A program made the translations under genes and the position numbers. Below are positions 52,001 to 63,624 of a stretch of 64,000 nucleotides of DNA, one piece after another. The stretch lies in the NCBI GenBank assembly GCA_026545225.1, contig CM048848.1:46594306-46658305 (forward strand), in the 5' to 3' direction. Source of the stretch: Cornus controversa (Eukaryota; Streptophyta; Magnoliopsida; Cornales; Cornaceae). Numbering within the stretch: the stretch's first letter is position 1; each line of letters starts with the position of its first letter. The notes under the pieces are model-generated. The model worked only from the letters and a program-made list of their open reading frames with translations, searched no databases and was not told the origin of the DNA.

Positions 52001-55000
52001 CTTTAATAACATAGTACTCGAGTTTTTATTTATTTATTATTATTACTATTTTTTCTGGGAGAGTTGTTATCTTTAGTGAAGTTTGAGAACGTGACTTCAA
52101 GCTTGAGGTTAATTCCTAATATTAACTTGCATTTCATGATTGAATTAATCTTTTCACTTGGAATTTATTTATGTGGTTGGCAAGTCTATGTCTTCAAGGC
52201 TGAAAAGTCATGCGACATTACATATGATGTGCTTGCTTTTAAATGACATTATTCACTTGCTAGTATGCTACAAATACCTTTATTGCAGGAATATATTGCT
52301 TGGCTGGAAGAAGTAAAAAAATACGACCACCGAATATTGGGTAGAGATCAGGAGCTTTTCTTTAATCACCCGCTTAGGTATGAGTTCAAATTAAATTACA
52401 TTACTTTGTACTCAAGATTGTCCATGATATCCAACAGTATTATCTTGTATGATATACAGCCCAGGAAGTTGGTTCTTCCTTCCACATGGTACCCGAATAT
52501 ACAATAAGTTGATGGAATTTATACGAACTCAATATAGGGAGAGAGGTTACCTAGAGGTTAGCGGTCTATATCTGAAGTTACTGTACTGCAAAAGTATAGG
52601 ACTCCCACCAAATATGAGTATTTATTGGTACTGGATTTTGGCAGGTTTTGACACCAAATATGTATAACATGCAACTCTGGGAAACTTCTGGTCATGCTGC
52701 AAATTACAAGGAGAATATGTTTGTGTTTGAGGTTAGTTTTTCTTTGGTTATGACTGCAAATGTAATTCCGTTAATGAGCTATTGGACATTCAAATTATTT
52801 CTCAATGTTTCTCCATCCTTGCTACATTTGTGTGTCTGTACGCATGTGATTTGTTTTGGGTTTGAATGAAGATCACCTTTGGCTATGAAGTAAACAAGCT
52901 TTCCAACGAACTAAGTTACTTGTAGCTACCCAATGGGCCAATAGTTGTGGAGATAACATGACCTAAAAAGTATTGGGGACTTTAGTAGGAATATATTTCA
53001 AACCGATTAGTTTGTATTCTGAAGATTAAGCAAATTCAACCCTTGTAATTATAAACAAAATATGTAAGACAATTTCTTTATGGGTACACAACATCATTTG
53101 GAGCTATTTATTTATTTATTTATTTTGAAATGGTACATTTTATTTCTATGTGAGATCTGATCAACTGGATGAAAAGAAATGAAACATTTACAAGTTATAA
53201 ATGGTCTTCTACATGCTTTGACACCAAGACTAAATATTGTTAATGCTAAAAGGCCTTTTAGTCTGATTATAATTAGTTGATTTGTGGCTAAAGGTTAGTA
53301 AAATGTGGAATCGTTGTATGGTGTAAAGATGTGATATGATTTTGGGGACTATTACTTATTACAAGGCCAGGATGGCAAAATTTGGGGCTATTATGTGGCT
53401 ACGAACAGTACTTACGAATAACTACTTTGGCTGGTTTGTAGTTTTATGGTGCTAAAGCTGAATGTTTAAAGGTGTGCTGGGATTTTAAATAGGATTTACT
53501 TGAAATAAAGGCTAAAAAGGTCTGGTCGTGTGTATTAGAAGCTAAGAAATAAATTAATAAAACAATGGACCACCGTCACAGCCTTGGTCAAATTTTTTTT
53601 TTGAGATCACTAAAGTGCCATTGATAGTAAGGCATAGAAACACACAAATGAAGTTGAACTAGAAATAATTTGTTAGTTTAAGGAAAACATAAAATAAGAC
53701 TCGTTGCGACACAAAACGTAATTATGCATGCTATCACTTGCTACACGACAGGCAACAACTAATATTTTTATCTATAAAAATAATTATGTATTGTTCCAAG
53801 TGAGCTGCCCTTGAAACTGAACCAACTTATAAGATTTATCTCCTTTGAATTTGTTCTCTATTAAGGTTATGAGCTGCATCTAGGGCCTCCATGGTATTTT
53901 TGTTCATCACCATCCACTACCAACCTCCAGGTCAACTTTATATAGATGCAGTCTTTCTTTCATTAGTTATTCCTCTTTTTTCTTTCACCGTGCTTAAAAT
54001 TAGCCATAGTTCATCACTTCATCTAAAACTTAGTTAATCTCAAAAGGCTTAGCTTTGCATGGTACCTTTTGTGCTTTTAGAAACAATACCAGAACAGAAT
54101 ATTCATGCAAGTTCTCTACCATTTTTTCTTTCTATTCCAACTATATTGGTAAATGTTCCAAGTGAAATATTGAGGCCCGATCTTCATTAAACTTGAAAGT
54201 TAGCTATCATCGCCACCACCCTCTTCTTTAAGGTGTGGGCACACCTTTTGTCGGGATATTTTGATATTATTTAGTTGACCATGCATTATATGCCCTTTAT
54301 TTTATGGGGTAAGGACGGTATATTCCACCTAAAAACACTGGAAAGGGGAACATGGTCCATTTATACGTGGTGTACAAAGCTTTACAGAATCAAGAGCAAG
54401 GGCTCGTCTCCCTTTGAAAATCAATAGGAGAATACAGTATATTAACTAATGCTCCAAAAATTGTCCTGCACTTCACCTAAATTAGTGTTGAACCCCTTTA
54501 AAAGTCCTATTCCTTTTCCCCAAGTACTATATGCCAATTAAATGGTATTCAGATCCCATGCGTCCCTCACCCTCCTCCGGGGGCTTCTACATCTCTAATT
54601 CCTTAACACATCTACAACCTTCTCTATCATCACCCACGTAAACCCAATAACATAGAATCAAGGTTCCATCCCTCAGTAGCAATTCTGCAATGTGAAAGAA
54701 CAGCCGATATCTTTTACCATCTACCATCCTGTATCCTTTATGCTTCAAGTCGTCACTTGTAAGAACACTCTCTAACATTTTTGACCAAGTGAAAAGCTCC
54801 AGTCTTAAGGGGAATTTTGTGCTATTGATACTCTTTCAAGGTAAATTCCCTTGGCTTTTTTCAGAGAGAACCTGTAGAAGGATCTAGCACTGAATACCCT
54901 GATACAAGATCCTTCCATCTGATACAGTCTCTGAGATCTTTGAAGACTATCCCATCTCAAGCAGCTCAGCCACCGAGTCCCAACCCAAAATCCTAGAAAA

Positions 55001-58000
55001 GCTTCCAAGGGTAGGAGTCCAAATCACACCTTCACTCAAGGACAAAGCAAACTCAACAACTGCAGTCCCCTCATTAACGATAATTCCTGAAGTCTTTGAA
55101 TCTTTCTTTCAAAGGAATCTTTCCAAACAAAACATTATGCTAAAATGGTGTTTGCTCCATTTCCCAACATAAAAAAAAGATGCTTGGATGAATCTCTTTA
55201 CCCTCATAATGCTCTTCCACAGATGGCCCTGTAAGAGATCCCACCTCTCTAAACCCCACCCATTCTACGGAACCCTATATGTCTTGGTTCCGTACCATCT
55301 ACACCACATTTGTATGTTCCATTACTTGGTAATTGTTGCATCTTGGAAAAATGGGTTACTTCAATTAGAACTTAATAATGTAACGGAACCTTGATTAAAC
55401 TTTATTACGTAATGGAACCTTGATTCTATTTTGCCTGGAAAAAGATTGGTTTAGTCATATTCATTTTTTGTGGATCATTTTCATTTTTATAGAAACTTCT
55501 TGTATTATTATTTTCTGTGATATGATAATAACATTTTTTTTGGGGCAGGTCGAAAATCAAGAGTTTGGACTTAAGCCAATGAATTGCCCTGGTCACTGCC
55601 TGATGTTTGACCATAGAGTTCGTTCATACAGAGGCGAGTTTTTCTGTGTACCCACTTATGTAATTTAAATTTGACTATTTCACTTTTATAGCTTATAAGC
55701 TAACTTATTTTGTAGATAAATACTTGTTAATATATTCAAAATGCACCAAAGAGGGTGTCTCATGATTAGTTCTAATCTCCTATGAAATCTACAGAAGAAA
55801 ATGCAGAATCATGATATCGCCTTTAGATGGTCTGCAAGGCGCTAAGCCTGCACGCTCTATGCTTTTCCCCGTCTTTTCGTCTAGTAGCTTTTAAATGTGG
55901 AATACATCTATAGAAGTGCATCTATTTCTCTCCAGCCAAATGTTTCTTACAAGATTAAGGGGCTGCTTACCCCATAGGCCAACACTTAAAAAGTGAGAAA
56001 AGTCAACTCCAGAAGTCCCTTGCAAAATCACATTATAATAAAGATGGTCAACATTGCAACTAACCTGACAGATCTGGCTTCCACACGACTCTCCCTCTGT
56101 AAACATAATATACTCTGCAACAAAAGCATTTTTGTTGGAACTAAGCAATGCAGCAATCCTGAAAGAGCAAGGAAGACCTCCCTAAGATAATGCATCATAC
56201 CATTTGCCCAGCTGCTCTTAGCAAAAACAGTGTAACTCCCCACCCTCTCTAATGCCCTTCCACAACCACACCCTATACAAACTTGTGCCCCTTCACCATA
56301 CTCCCTAAATTCTGCACAAGCTACCTTCATGTTAGGTTGGCTCAAATTCCTATTGTGATTAGGTTATAGAGTTGTATCTTATTAGGTAATTTCTTAGTAG
56401 GCAAGTCTTGGTCTCAAGGAAGGAAAGTTCTTGGTAGGCAAGTCTTGGGCTCTAAGGAATTGTAATCCTTGTCCACCAAGGAATTGAGTTTTGGGCTCTA
56501 TAGATAGTTACCTATGTTATAAGTTGAGACAAATGAGAAGAAAAGAGGTAATACTCTCATTGTATTTGAGAGGTCACTCTCATTGTTTTGAGAGGGCAAC
56601 TCTTGCGTAGGGATAATACTCTCATTGTTATTGAGAGGACACTTAGAGAGAGAATTCTTGTTTATAATTTGTGATTTCCTTTTGAGTGAGATTGGGTGTA
56701 CAAGGATTAAGGGTTGAGAGTAGAGTGTACTCTTGATACAATTTTTTAACTTGTACTGTTACAATCTATATAGTAAAATCGGGCTCTCTGTGTACGTAGG
56801 CTTGTTTGGCCGAATTACGTATAATTCTTGGTGTGTTCTTGCAAATTTCTTCTTACTTGTTTACTTATCATCACATCATAATAATTGGTGGTTCGTGATT
56901 GGGGGCTTGTTTCTCAACAAACTGGTATCAGAGTTTCAAGGTGCACACAAGGTGTTTGATAAAACTCTTGTCTAGATTTTTCTTCATAATACGGGCGTTG
57001 TTCGTCTTGGGCACTTGTGACAATCATGGCCGGTAATATTGGTACACAATACAAGGTGGAGAGATTTGATGGTAATGGTAGCTTCACCCTACGGCAAAGG
57101 AGGGTGAATGACATCCTTGTTCAAAAAGGCTTAGCGTGGGCCTTGAAAGGAAAGGATGGAAAGCTTGAAAAAATGTTAGTTGATGATTGGCAAGATATAG
57201 AGTCAAGGTGTGTTAGCACTATTCGACTATATATTGGGAATGTTCTAACAATTTACAAAGGTGATACTCTTACTCAACATGAGTGGGTTTTAAATTCATT
57301 CAAGTTGTGGTGTTATCTAATTTCCTTGAGCCGGTTGGATTCCATGGGCTGCAAGTGCTCCATTGCAGGGGGAGTCATGAAGATCACCAGGGGCTGCATA
57401 GTATTAATGCAAGGAGAACGGAGTGGAGGTTTGTATCTTCTGGTGGGGAGTGCCAATGGCACTTAGACTTCAATTGTGGATAGGAAACGGGGTGCACATG
57501 GTAATAAGATCTTGAGACGTGTATTGTTTGATTTATCGAAGATACGGGTTGCACGTTTCTAGACAGACGAGGGTGAGATGAAAGTTCCTGCTTGGAGAAG
57601 GGTTGCATCGAAGCCCCCTTCTAAAGTCACTTGATAGTGTTGACTTGACACAGCTGCATGAATATATTGGCCATGTGGATCAAGGGGAGTATTGTTTCAT
57701 ACTTGATTCGGGTTATGTAGCTGGAGTTTGAAAGGCCGATGGATCGTTTGTGGATTTGCAGATGGGAGTCTTGTGTATTGAAGACTTGTCAAAATTTTTG
57801 CCAAGGGGGAGATTTGTTAGGTTGGCTCAAATTCCTATTGTAATTATGTTTTTATTATAGAGTTGTATCTTATTAGGTAATTTCTTAGTAGGCAAGTTTT
57901 GGTCTCAAGGAAAGAAAGTTCTTGGTAGGCAAGTCTTGGGCTCTAAGGAATTGTAATCCTTGTGCACCAAGGAATTGGGTTTTGGGCTCTATAAATAGTT

Positions 58001-61000
58001 TACCTATGTTATAGGTTGAGACAAGTGAAAAGAAAAGAGGCAATACTCTCATTGTATTTGAGAGGTCACTCTCATTGTTTTGATAGGACAATTCTTGCGT
58101 AAAGATAATACTCTCATTGTTATTGAGATGACACTTAGAGAGAGAATTCTTGTTTATAATTTTTGATTTCCTTTTGAGTATTGAGTGTACAAGGGTTAAA
58201 GGTTGAGAGTTGAGTGTACTCTTGATACAATTTTTCAACTTGTATTGTTACAATTTATATAGTGAAATCAGGCTCTCTGTGGACGTAGGCTTGTTTGGCC
58301 GAACCACGTATAATTCTTGGTGTGTTTTTGCAAATTTCTTCTTACTTGTTTACTTATCATCACATCGTAATATTTGGTGGTTCGTGATTAGGGGCTTGTT
58401 TCTCAACACTTCACAATCACTTTCCTCGTATAATTGATTGAAGAGTCTAAAGTTTTCTAATGGCCCCACCCCAAATAGGCTCACACACTATCCCAATCAA
58501 CCAAACGATGTTTGAACTGTTCTCCATTCTTCCCCATGAGAAATCTATATGGTTCTTTTATAATTTCTCAGCATCTGCGAAGATTTTACATAAAAGATGA
58601 GGCAGTGCTTGAAAGTGCTTTTCATGGGTGCAAGTTTGCCTCATTTGATAGGTATTGTCACTCTTGCTAATATCATCTCCAAGTGTTCTGTTACGAAATC
58701 TGAAATTTATTTAGCTTTAGAAGATGATCCAAGAGGAATGCCAAAATCAGAGGTTTGAACCAGATCTTGAAATCGAAATTCATACTCATCTTCAAATACA
58801 ACATTGTGTTAAAGCATAAAAGAAGCCACCATAGAGATCTCAATAATTCTTCTCTGCCCCATAGGAAATGGTGTCATCTGAAAACAAGAGATGAGCACCT
58901 CAACACACCTCCACCATCCGCTCTACCAATCATCCTGCGCAAAGCATCCATTACAATGATGAACTGGAAAGTGACAATGGATCCTTGCCTCAAACCCCTT
59001 GAATTTTCAATAAAGTCCACTAACTCGAATAGAGAACCTAACGGTGGTGTGCATGCGTTTATCCTGTTTCTCCACTTCCTTCCCAGAATTCATATGCTCC
59101 AATAAATATAGAACAACCTTCTTGCCCATGATCATAAGCAAATTGTGCTGTAGTCATTGATTTTATTAGGCAATCGATGAATTGGAAACTAGATATTTTT
59201 TGAGTGGTGTGTAAAGGCTGATAGGAAGTTGTTGAAATATAAATTAATTGCTTATTTCTTTTAACATGTATTGGTGTTTCTTGGTTTGAGTTTGTTCTTG
59301 CAGACGTTTGGTGGTCTTTGCTTCTATATGTAATACAAAACTACACCTTTTACTAATCAAGTATCTGTTATCTGAATCACTTTTTGCCAAGAGCTCAGCT
59401 TGTTTCCCTGTATAAATATTTCCTTTCAATCATGGGTTCAAAATTTGCAGATTTTACACATAAAGTCACTGAAATTTTTGTAGAATGGTTTTCCAAGTTC
59501 ATTTAGTACAACACAGCTGAAAAAATTCAGCAATAAATTTGGAATATTTGGCCTAATTTGGAAAAAATTCGGATTTCAAATTCTGGAAAAAGGCTGTTTA
59601 GATTTTTTTTTATTAATTTGGTGAAAAGTTGGCTGAGCTTATAAGAATATTAAAAATTCAGATCTTTCAAAATTAAAGAAAACAGAAAAAGTGGGAAATT
59701 TGGACTTCTGTTGAATTCATGAATTAACCGAAGAAGCACCATCTTCATGAGTTAGCCCACTATTGGAGTTTTTTTTTTTTACTTTGTCTTTGCTATCTTT
59801 CTGCTTTTGTTCACTCTCTTCATATTACTGTTCTCCATGGTACTTCCGAATTTCGAATTTCAAATTCTGGAAAAAGGCTGTTTAGATTTTTTTTAATTAA
59901 TTTGGTGAAAAGTCGGCTGAGCTTTGAATAATATTAAAAATTCAGATCTTTCAAATTTAAGAAAACGGAAGAAGTGGGAAATTTGGACTTCTGTTGAATT
60001 CATGAATTAGCCGAAAAAGCACCATCTTCATGAATGGCCACTATTGGAGTTTTTTTTTTTACTGTCTTGCTATCTTTCTGCTTTTGTCTCTCTCTCTCTC
60101 TTCATATTAATGTTCTCCATGGTAGTTCCTAATGCATCTTGTTTCCTACTTCTTGCCAGTCATAGGCTGTATCATCTATTTTGAATTGCAACACACTTCT
60201 AGAAATAACTTGGTAAAACCTCATTTATGCCTTCTCGAATAGGAAAATTTGAGATTTTCTTTTTCCTTTTTGTAAAGAAATCATTTTCCTTTTTGAAGGA
60301 ATACGTGCTACTCTTCTGGTTGTCTCTAGCTGGAGGAGTTTTCTCTAGAATTTTTTTTGGAAAATAGCAGATTCTGGAACGGGGACTTGTTCCCTGTAAT
60401 ATGCGAAAAGAGGCTCGTCAATAGTTGCTGATAGTTTTCTTTTTTATGTTAAACTGCAATATTCATTTCAACTCAGAATATTTAGAAAGTTAAACCAGTT
60501 ATTGATCTTGATTTGTCTCCATGTTGTTTGGTGGGGTCAATATGGGCAGCTTTAGTCTAGTGATTATTTGCTTTTGTATACTATGGATGTTATTTTCCAT
60601 GGATTGCAATTCTTGTGATGTTTGGCGTTTGCTTTTGTATATTATGGATGTTATTTTCCCTGAATTGCGATTGTAGTGATTTGTCTTATTATGTTTTTTT
60701 TGTCAAACTTGCCCAACACAGAGGAATACCATGTTACTGTTATTATTATTATTATTATTATTTGTTTTGCTATATCTAGCAGCAACAATTAACTTTCATA
60801 AGATTTCTTCCTTGATTGTGGGCCTTGTTCCTATTTCTTACCTTATGCACCAATTATCTTCATGTTGTCCATTTGCTCCATCTGCATCTTAATTTTTATG
60901 CATCATTTTGCAGAACTCCCTCTCCGCCTGGCTGATTTTGGAGTCTTGCATCGGAATGAGGCCAGTGGTGCACTTACTGGGTTAACTCGTGTCAGGAGAT

Positions 61001-63063
61001 TTCAGCAGGTATTCTTTTTTAGTTATGATGGTTAATATATCGCATTTTTTGAAGATGAGTTATGTTGGGATTGGTGTCAGCTATGGCATTTTAGAAACAT
61101 GCCTAGTTTTCTGACCTTCCATCCTAGTGAAATCTAGTTGTTAATTTTAGTTGCTAATATCAGCAGTTGCAAGGGTCTGTTCAGTTCAGTTTTCTAAAAG
61201 AGTTCTCAAGAACTCAGAAAACTGAATACTGGGACAACTATGGAAGACAGTTCTCAAAAAACTGAGAAAAGTGAACCAAACAGCCCTTGTATTATTAGCT
61301 GCCTCAACTTGCTCTTACTGGGCCAGAAGAAGTCTCAACTGATAAGTGTAGTATTTAGTTGATTTGACAAAAATTGAAAGGATTCTAGGGTTGCTGCTCT
61401 CAATGTCAGTTTTTTGGACCTAGCTGGTCACAATTTGTTAACTTATGTTTTCTCTATCTCCTGAGTACTATATTATGGCTGGTGGAAGCTATGTTTTTCT
61501 GACACTGTGACATGCTACAGGATGATGCACATATCTTCTGTAGGGAATCCCAGGTGAGATGAACTTATTGATGTGTGGCAAATGACTGTAACATCTTTCT
61601 TTTTCCATACGCCTATATGATTCTTTTGCTTCCTTTTTCAGATAAAAGATGAAGTCACGGGTGTGTTAGAATTCATCAGTTACACATATAAAATATTTGG
61701 CTTCACTTTTGATTTGAAGCTCTCAACGGTAAAAACACTTCATCCTCATTTATGCTTAAAAGTTATTAGTCTTTAGTTCAAGTGTAGGAGTAGAATATTG
61801 TACGTAATGGTGATCCTGTAGCATTAATGTACTTGTTCTTTCACTGTTTTGTTCGCATAGATATAATGACAATATAATGAAAAACCTTAAAGGTATTAAA
61901 CTTGGGTCCTTTTAGTAGCTTTAAGCCTTAGAGATTCTGAAATGGAGTTTTTTGGTACAAATTCCTTTTAAGTCATATAGGAAGGTAGGCAGGTTCATAG
62001 GCGAGCACAAAGGTCTATGCTGGAGTTCACTAACGGAGTTGATTTTTGGATTTATGTCTTAATGTATTGGAATATTTTGAATTTAATTGAAATGGGCTAT
62101 AGAGTGGTCCGTTTATTTATTTTTTTGGCCAAATTTATATTATTGGTTCTTTATATGTGGTCTTAGGCCTGGGGTAGCGAAGTTTCAACAATCCATTTTA
62201 AGGTCTCTGTCCTAGTAGAACTAGAAAACTAGCGGTCTATAAAAATCTATGCAATCTTTCATTGTGACAGAGTTGATTTTTTAGAACTTGAGAGAAGGTT
62301 GAAGTGACTTGGCGATGCAACACTAATTCTAGGGGTTGAAACCTTAAGGATCGGTAGTTTTAGTGTTTACTTTGTAGCTAGTTGCTTTTATGTGGTTTAC
62401 GCACTTCTATCTAATTTTTAATTACTGAAATACAAATTATTTATTTATACTTCGATTTTCCTCTGCAATCCCTAATTAGGTTGCATGATCCTGTTGAACT
62501 CATCTCTGCTACCTTACTGACTTTACATTTTGATTATTGTAAGCAATTGAGTTTCAGGAAAACTGAGCAATCCTATCTGTGCTTACTGGTTGTTTCTGAA
62601 TAATTGATAGATATGTTGCAATTGGCAAGTGCATGGATGTACTAATGATTGGAATTGAACTTCAAAAATGTTGCTTCAATCTCATTGGCAGGTCTTTAAA
62701 TGTCCTAGTGAAGGCCGATTTTAACTCAATTTGAAAATGTATAATCAATCTGGTTGTTGCAATTTGTGTTTTTTAATGAATATTCTTATTGATGGTTCCT
62801 TAACTAGAAAAGTTTCAAACAATGTCTTTAATCTATTCAGTTCCATGTTATTGATTATAGAATCTCATGGGGCATGTGCTGTTGGTTGTGCAAGAGATTG
62901 CAGCAGCATTTTGTTTTATTTATGTTTTACTTAATCCTATTTATTGTATATCATATGTTTTGTGTTTTAGAGGCCAGAGAAATATCTTGGAGACATACAA
63001 ACATGGGAAAAAGCAGAAGCCGCTCTTACAGAAGCATTAAATGAGTCTGGGAAGCCATGGCAG
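42951..63063 (+). CDS. Threonyl-tRNA synthetase, probably dual mitochondrial/cytosolic, 3'-partial, 15 exons
   Basis: Charges tRNA(Thr) with threonine. Exons: 42951 (or 43083)-43243, 43470-43707, 43793-43852, 48318-48407, 50058-50132, 50258-50386, 50473-50562, 52289-52377, 52460-52556, 52645-52731, 55549-55633, 60914-61008, 61521-61553, 61642-61728, 62971-63063; the frame stays open throughout (547 residues from 42951, 503 from 43083). Order: leader, TGS domain, SAD editing domain with HSSAHILGQ, class II core with motif 1 region [23 protein letters not shown] and motif 2 region [14 protein letters not shown] followed by QQDDAHIF. The Cys of NCPGH and the His of DDAHIF match two of the three zinc ligands known from bacterial ThrRS; the third, motif 3 and the anticodon-binding domain lie beyond the window (about 200 residues missing). 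Two introns start with GC. It closely resembles the Arabidopsis organellar/cytosolic ThrRS as I remember it. Confidence 0.95.
42956..43012 (+). other. Short out-of-frame upstream ORF overlapping the ThrRS leader
   Basis: An ATG at 42956, five bases after the first ThrRS start and in another frame, has G at -3 and opens an 18-codon reading frame ([11 protein letters not shown]...) that stops at 43010-43012, 70 bp before the ATG at 43083. No other ATG lies between the stop and 43083. Ribosomes that skip 42951 and use 42956 could reinitiate at 43083, so it may modulate the ratio of the two forms. Whether the transcript includes it is not known. Confidence 0.4.
43470..43707 (+). CDS. ThrRS exon 2: TGS domain and start of the editing domain
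   Basis: This exon begins by completing the Lys codon split by intron 1, then reads [14 protein letters not shown], the hallmark start of the TGS domain, a ubiquitin-like N-terminal module of ThrRS and some GTPases. It continues through LDIAKEIS and [14 protein letters not shown] and ends with [15 protein letters not shown], the HxxxH-type motif of the SAD domain that clears mischarged Ser-tRNA(Thr). The 5' splice site of the preceding exon is at 43244 and the exon ends in frame at 43707. Confidence 0.93.
43793..52377 (+). CDS. ThrRS exons 3-8: SAD editing domain and linker
   Basis: Exons 43793-43852, 48318-48407, 50058-50132, 50258-50386, 50473-50562 and 52289-52377 carry the remainder of the second additional domain: [52 protein letters not shown] and [19 protein letters not shown], then the helical linker [16 protein letters not shown] into the catalytic core. 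The Cys of VDLCRGPH is the conserved editing-site cysteine position in the family. Exon 50058-50132 is followed by a GC donor (AAG then GCAAGT). The 4.5-kb intron before 48318 holds an L1 fragment and that before 50058 holds another. Confidence 0.92.
45592..46600 (-). mobile_element. L1-type LINE, 3' fragment (A)
   Basis: On the minus strand the order is [14 protein letters not shown] (about 46510), [19 protein letters not shown] (about 46250), [19 protein letters not shown] and [17 protein letters not shown] (about 46020-46110), that is the C-terminal reverse-transcriptase part and its zinc-binding domain, then a 3' end with ACTTATC and a 12-base A tract (T run at 45592-45603). Plant L1 elements end this way. 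It is 5'-truncated and antisense to ThrRS in the 43853-48317 intron, with at least one frame change between its open stretches. Confidence 0.85.
47390..47660 (-). other. GC-rich, coding-like block of unknown origin
   Basis: In an AT-rich intron this block is clearly GC-richer, and on the minus strand stays open through [17 protein letters not shown] and [17 protein letters not shown] do not recognise the protein. It could be a retroposed or captured gene fragment, or chance in a GC-rich repeat. Confidence 0.3.
49026..49805 (-). mobile_element. L1-type LINE, 3' fragment (B)
   Basis: Minus-strand [21 protein letters not shown] and [21 protein letters not shown] (49390-49525) are the same zinc-binding domain as in fragment A, and the T run at 49026-49036 next to GATAAGT is its poly(A) end. 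Upstream, [21 protein letters not shown] and [11 protein letters not shown] follow the same order as fragment A. It is 5'-truncated at about 49805, so shorter than A, and a separate insertion of the same family in the 48408-50057 intron. Confidence 0.85.
50133..50257 (+). other. GC-AG intron of ThrRS
   Basis: The exon ends ...AACAAATTTAAG-type coding (ENKFK) and the intron opens GCAAGTGAAA; the next exon starts ATTGAAATTATC after TTTATCAG. No GT nearby keeps the conserved protein [15 protein letters not shown] intact. Apart from the C at +2 the donor matches U1 perfectly, as GC introns usually do. Intron length is 125 bp. Confidence 0.85.
50990..51840. repeat. Unclassified repeat, possibly a copia LTR fragment
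   Basis: This stretch of the 50563-52288 intron has GGGACCTATGCCTGCCAGACC and later runs of GATCGATC(C)/TTGATCGAGG words like those in the LTRs of large copia elements, but no boundaries or target duplication were found. Confidence 0.3.
52732..55548 (+). other. 2.8-kb ThrRS intron
   Basis: Unclassified; 54540-55170 is C-rich on the + strand, with minus-strand frames (e.g. 54587-54778) that look like decayed retroelement coding sequence but match no family I know. The intron ends TTGGGGCAG. Confidence 0.4.
56330..56919 (+). repeat. 5' LTR of the copia element
   Basis: It is 590 bp, TG...CA, with internal repeats of AATACTCTCATTGT and TTGAGAGG. The primer-binding site begins two bases inside the element. 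Confidence 0.92.
57815..58408 (+). repeat. 3' LTR of the copia element
   Basis: It is 594 bp and aligned end to end with the 5' LTR with only small indels; preceded by a polypurine tract. Confidence 0.92.
59572..60135. repeat. 284-bp tandem duplication in ThrRS intron
   Basis: CAAATTCTGGAAAAAGGCTG recurs at 59577 and 59861, and the matching continues through GAAGTGGGAAATTTGGACTTC and GCACCATCTTCATGA to TTCATATTA. The second copy has short deletions. Not recognised as a known element. Confidence 0.88.
61729..62970 (+). other. 1.2-kb ThrRS intron
   Basis: T-rich intron between the exons ending KLST and starting RPEKYLGD. No repeat border or other gene noticed. Confidence 0.5.
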
Positions 63064-63624
63064 GTAATTACACAATTCTCTAATCTCAACATTGGAGCGT
63101 TCTTTTGTTGCATTCACTTCTTCTTTTTAGTTGTTTGTTGACGAGTTTAGACATGTGGATGTAAGATTTCATCATTACATGGTGTGTTATTTCCCCAGAT
63201 CTTTGTTTTGTTTTTTTTTTTTTTTTGCCATTTTGAGCTTCAATAATTGAAAATTTTAAATTCCATCATTCATCCCTGTTCAGATGTTATGAATATTATC
63301 TGAAGCTTAGTTTTAGGAATCCTCTAATCAGGTGGTGATCAGGCTTCAAGAATGCAGTTTTGTGCGTCCTACTCCATTCTATGTTACATGGACTAGGGTA
63401 CATGTGTTACACGGACGCTGCCAAATATTCATATTATTTTATATTTTGAAATTATTTTCGAGAGAAAAATAATTTCTCAATATAAGCATTTCACTCATTT
63501 TAAAGCAATAATATAACAAAATTGAACTATTGGATATGTTTTTTAGGTGCATGTCCAACCAAAAGAGTCGGACACATCACATACCCATTCCCTTGGCAGC
63601 TTTAGACAAACTCAAGTTATCATG

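Larger units (their letters stand above)
56330..58408 (+). mobile_element. Ty1/copia-type LTR element, gag-only and non-autonomous
   Basis: LTRs at 56330-56919 and 57815-58408 start TGTTAGGTTGGCTC and end TTTCTCAACA; CTTCA flanks both sides (56325-56329, 58409-58413), a perfect 5-bp duplication. ACTGGTATCAGAG at 56921 is an initiator-Met primer site and AAGGGGGAGATT before 57815 the polypurine tract. The 0.9-kb interior keeps a copia gag start ([16 protein letters not shown], then [15 protein letters not shown] and STIRLYIGN); protease, integrase and reverse transcriptase are absent. By eye about 35 substitutions separate the LTRs over about 585 bases, so it is a few to several million years old. 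It is broken. Confidence 0.92.
55880..59170 (-). mobile_element. L1-type LINE remnant (C), split by a copia element
   Basis: Minus-strand reading gives [10 protein letters not shown] and [13 protein letters not shown] near 58440-58540, the end of an L1 reverse transcriptase, and [19 protein letters not shown] near 55915-55975, the usual C-terminal WLERN stretch. The two parts are separated by the copia element at 56330-58408, whose CTTCA duplication shows the LINE was continuous before. The reading frames are heavily damaged. Borders at both ends are approximate. Confidence 0.65.
55634..60913 (+). other. Second GC-AG intron of ThrRS, 5.3 kb, repeat-filled
   Basis: The exon reads ...VRSYRE with the Glu codon split after its first base (55633); the intron opens GCGAGTTTTT and ends TTTTGCAG at 60913, the next exon continuing LPLRLADFG. 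Using any downstream GT would add residues absent from the family. This long intron contains an L1 fragment split by a Ty1/copia element and a 284-bp tandem duplication. Confidence 0.85.

Noticed and set aside
54587-55008. A host gene on the minus strand
   Set aside because: Frames are short and broken, in an intron rich in retroelement debris; no product recognised.
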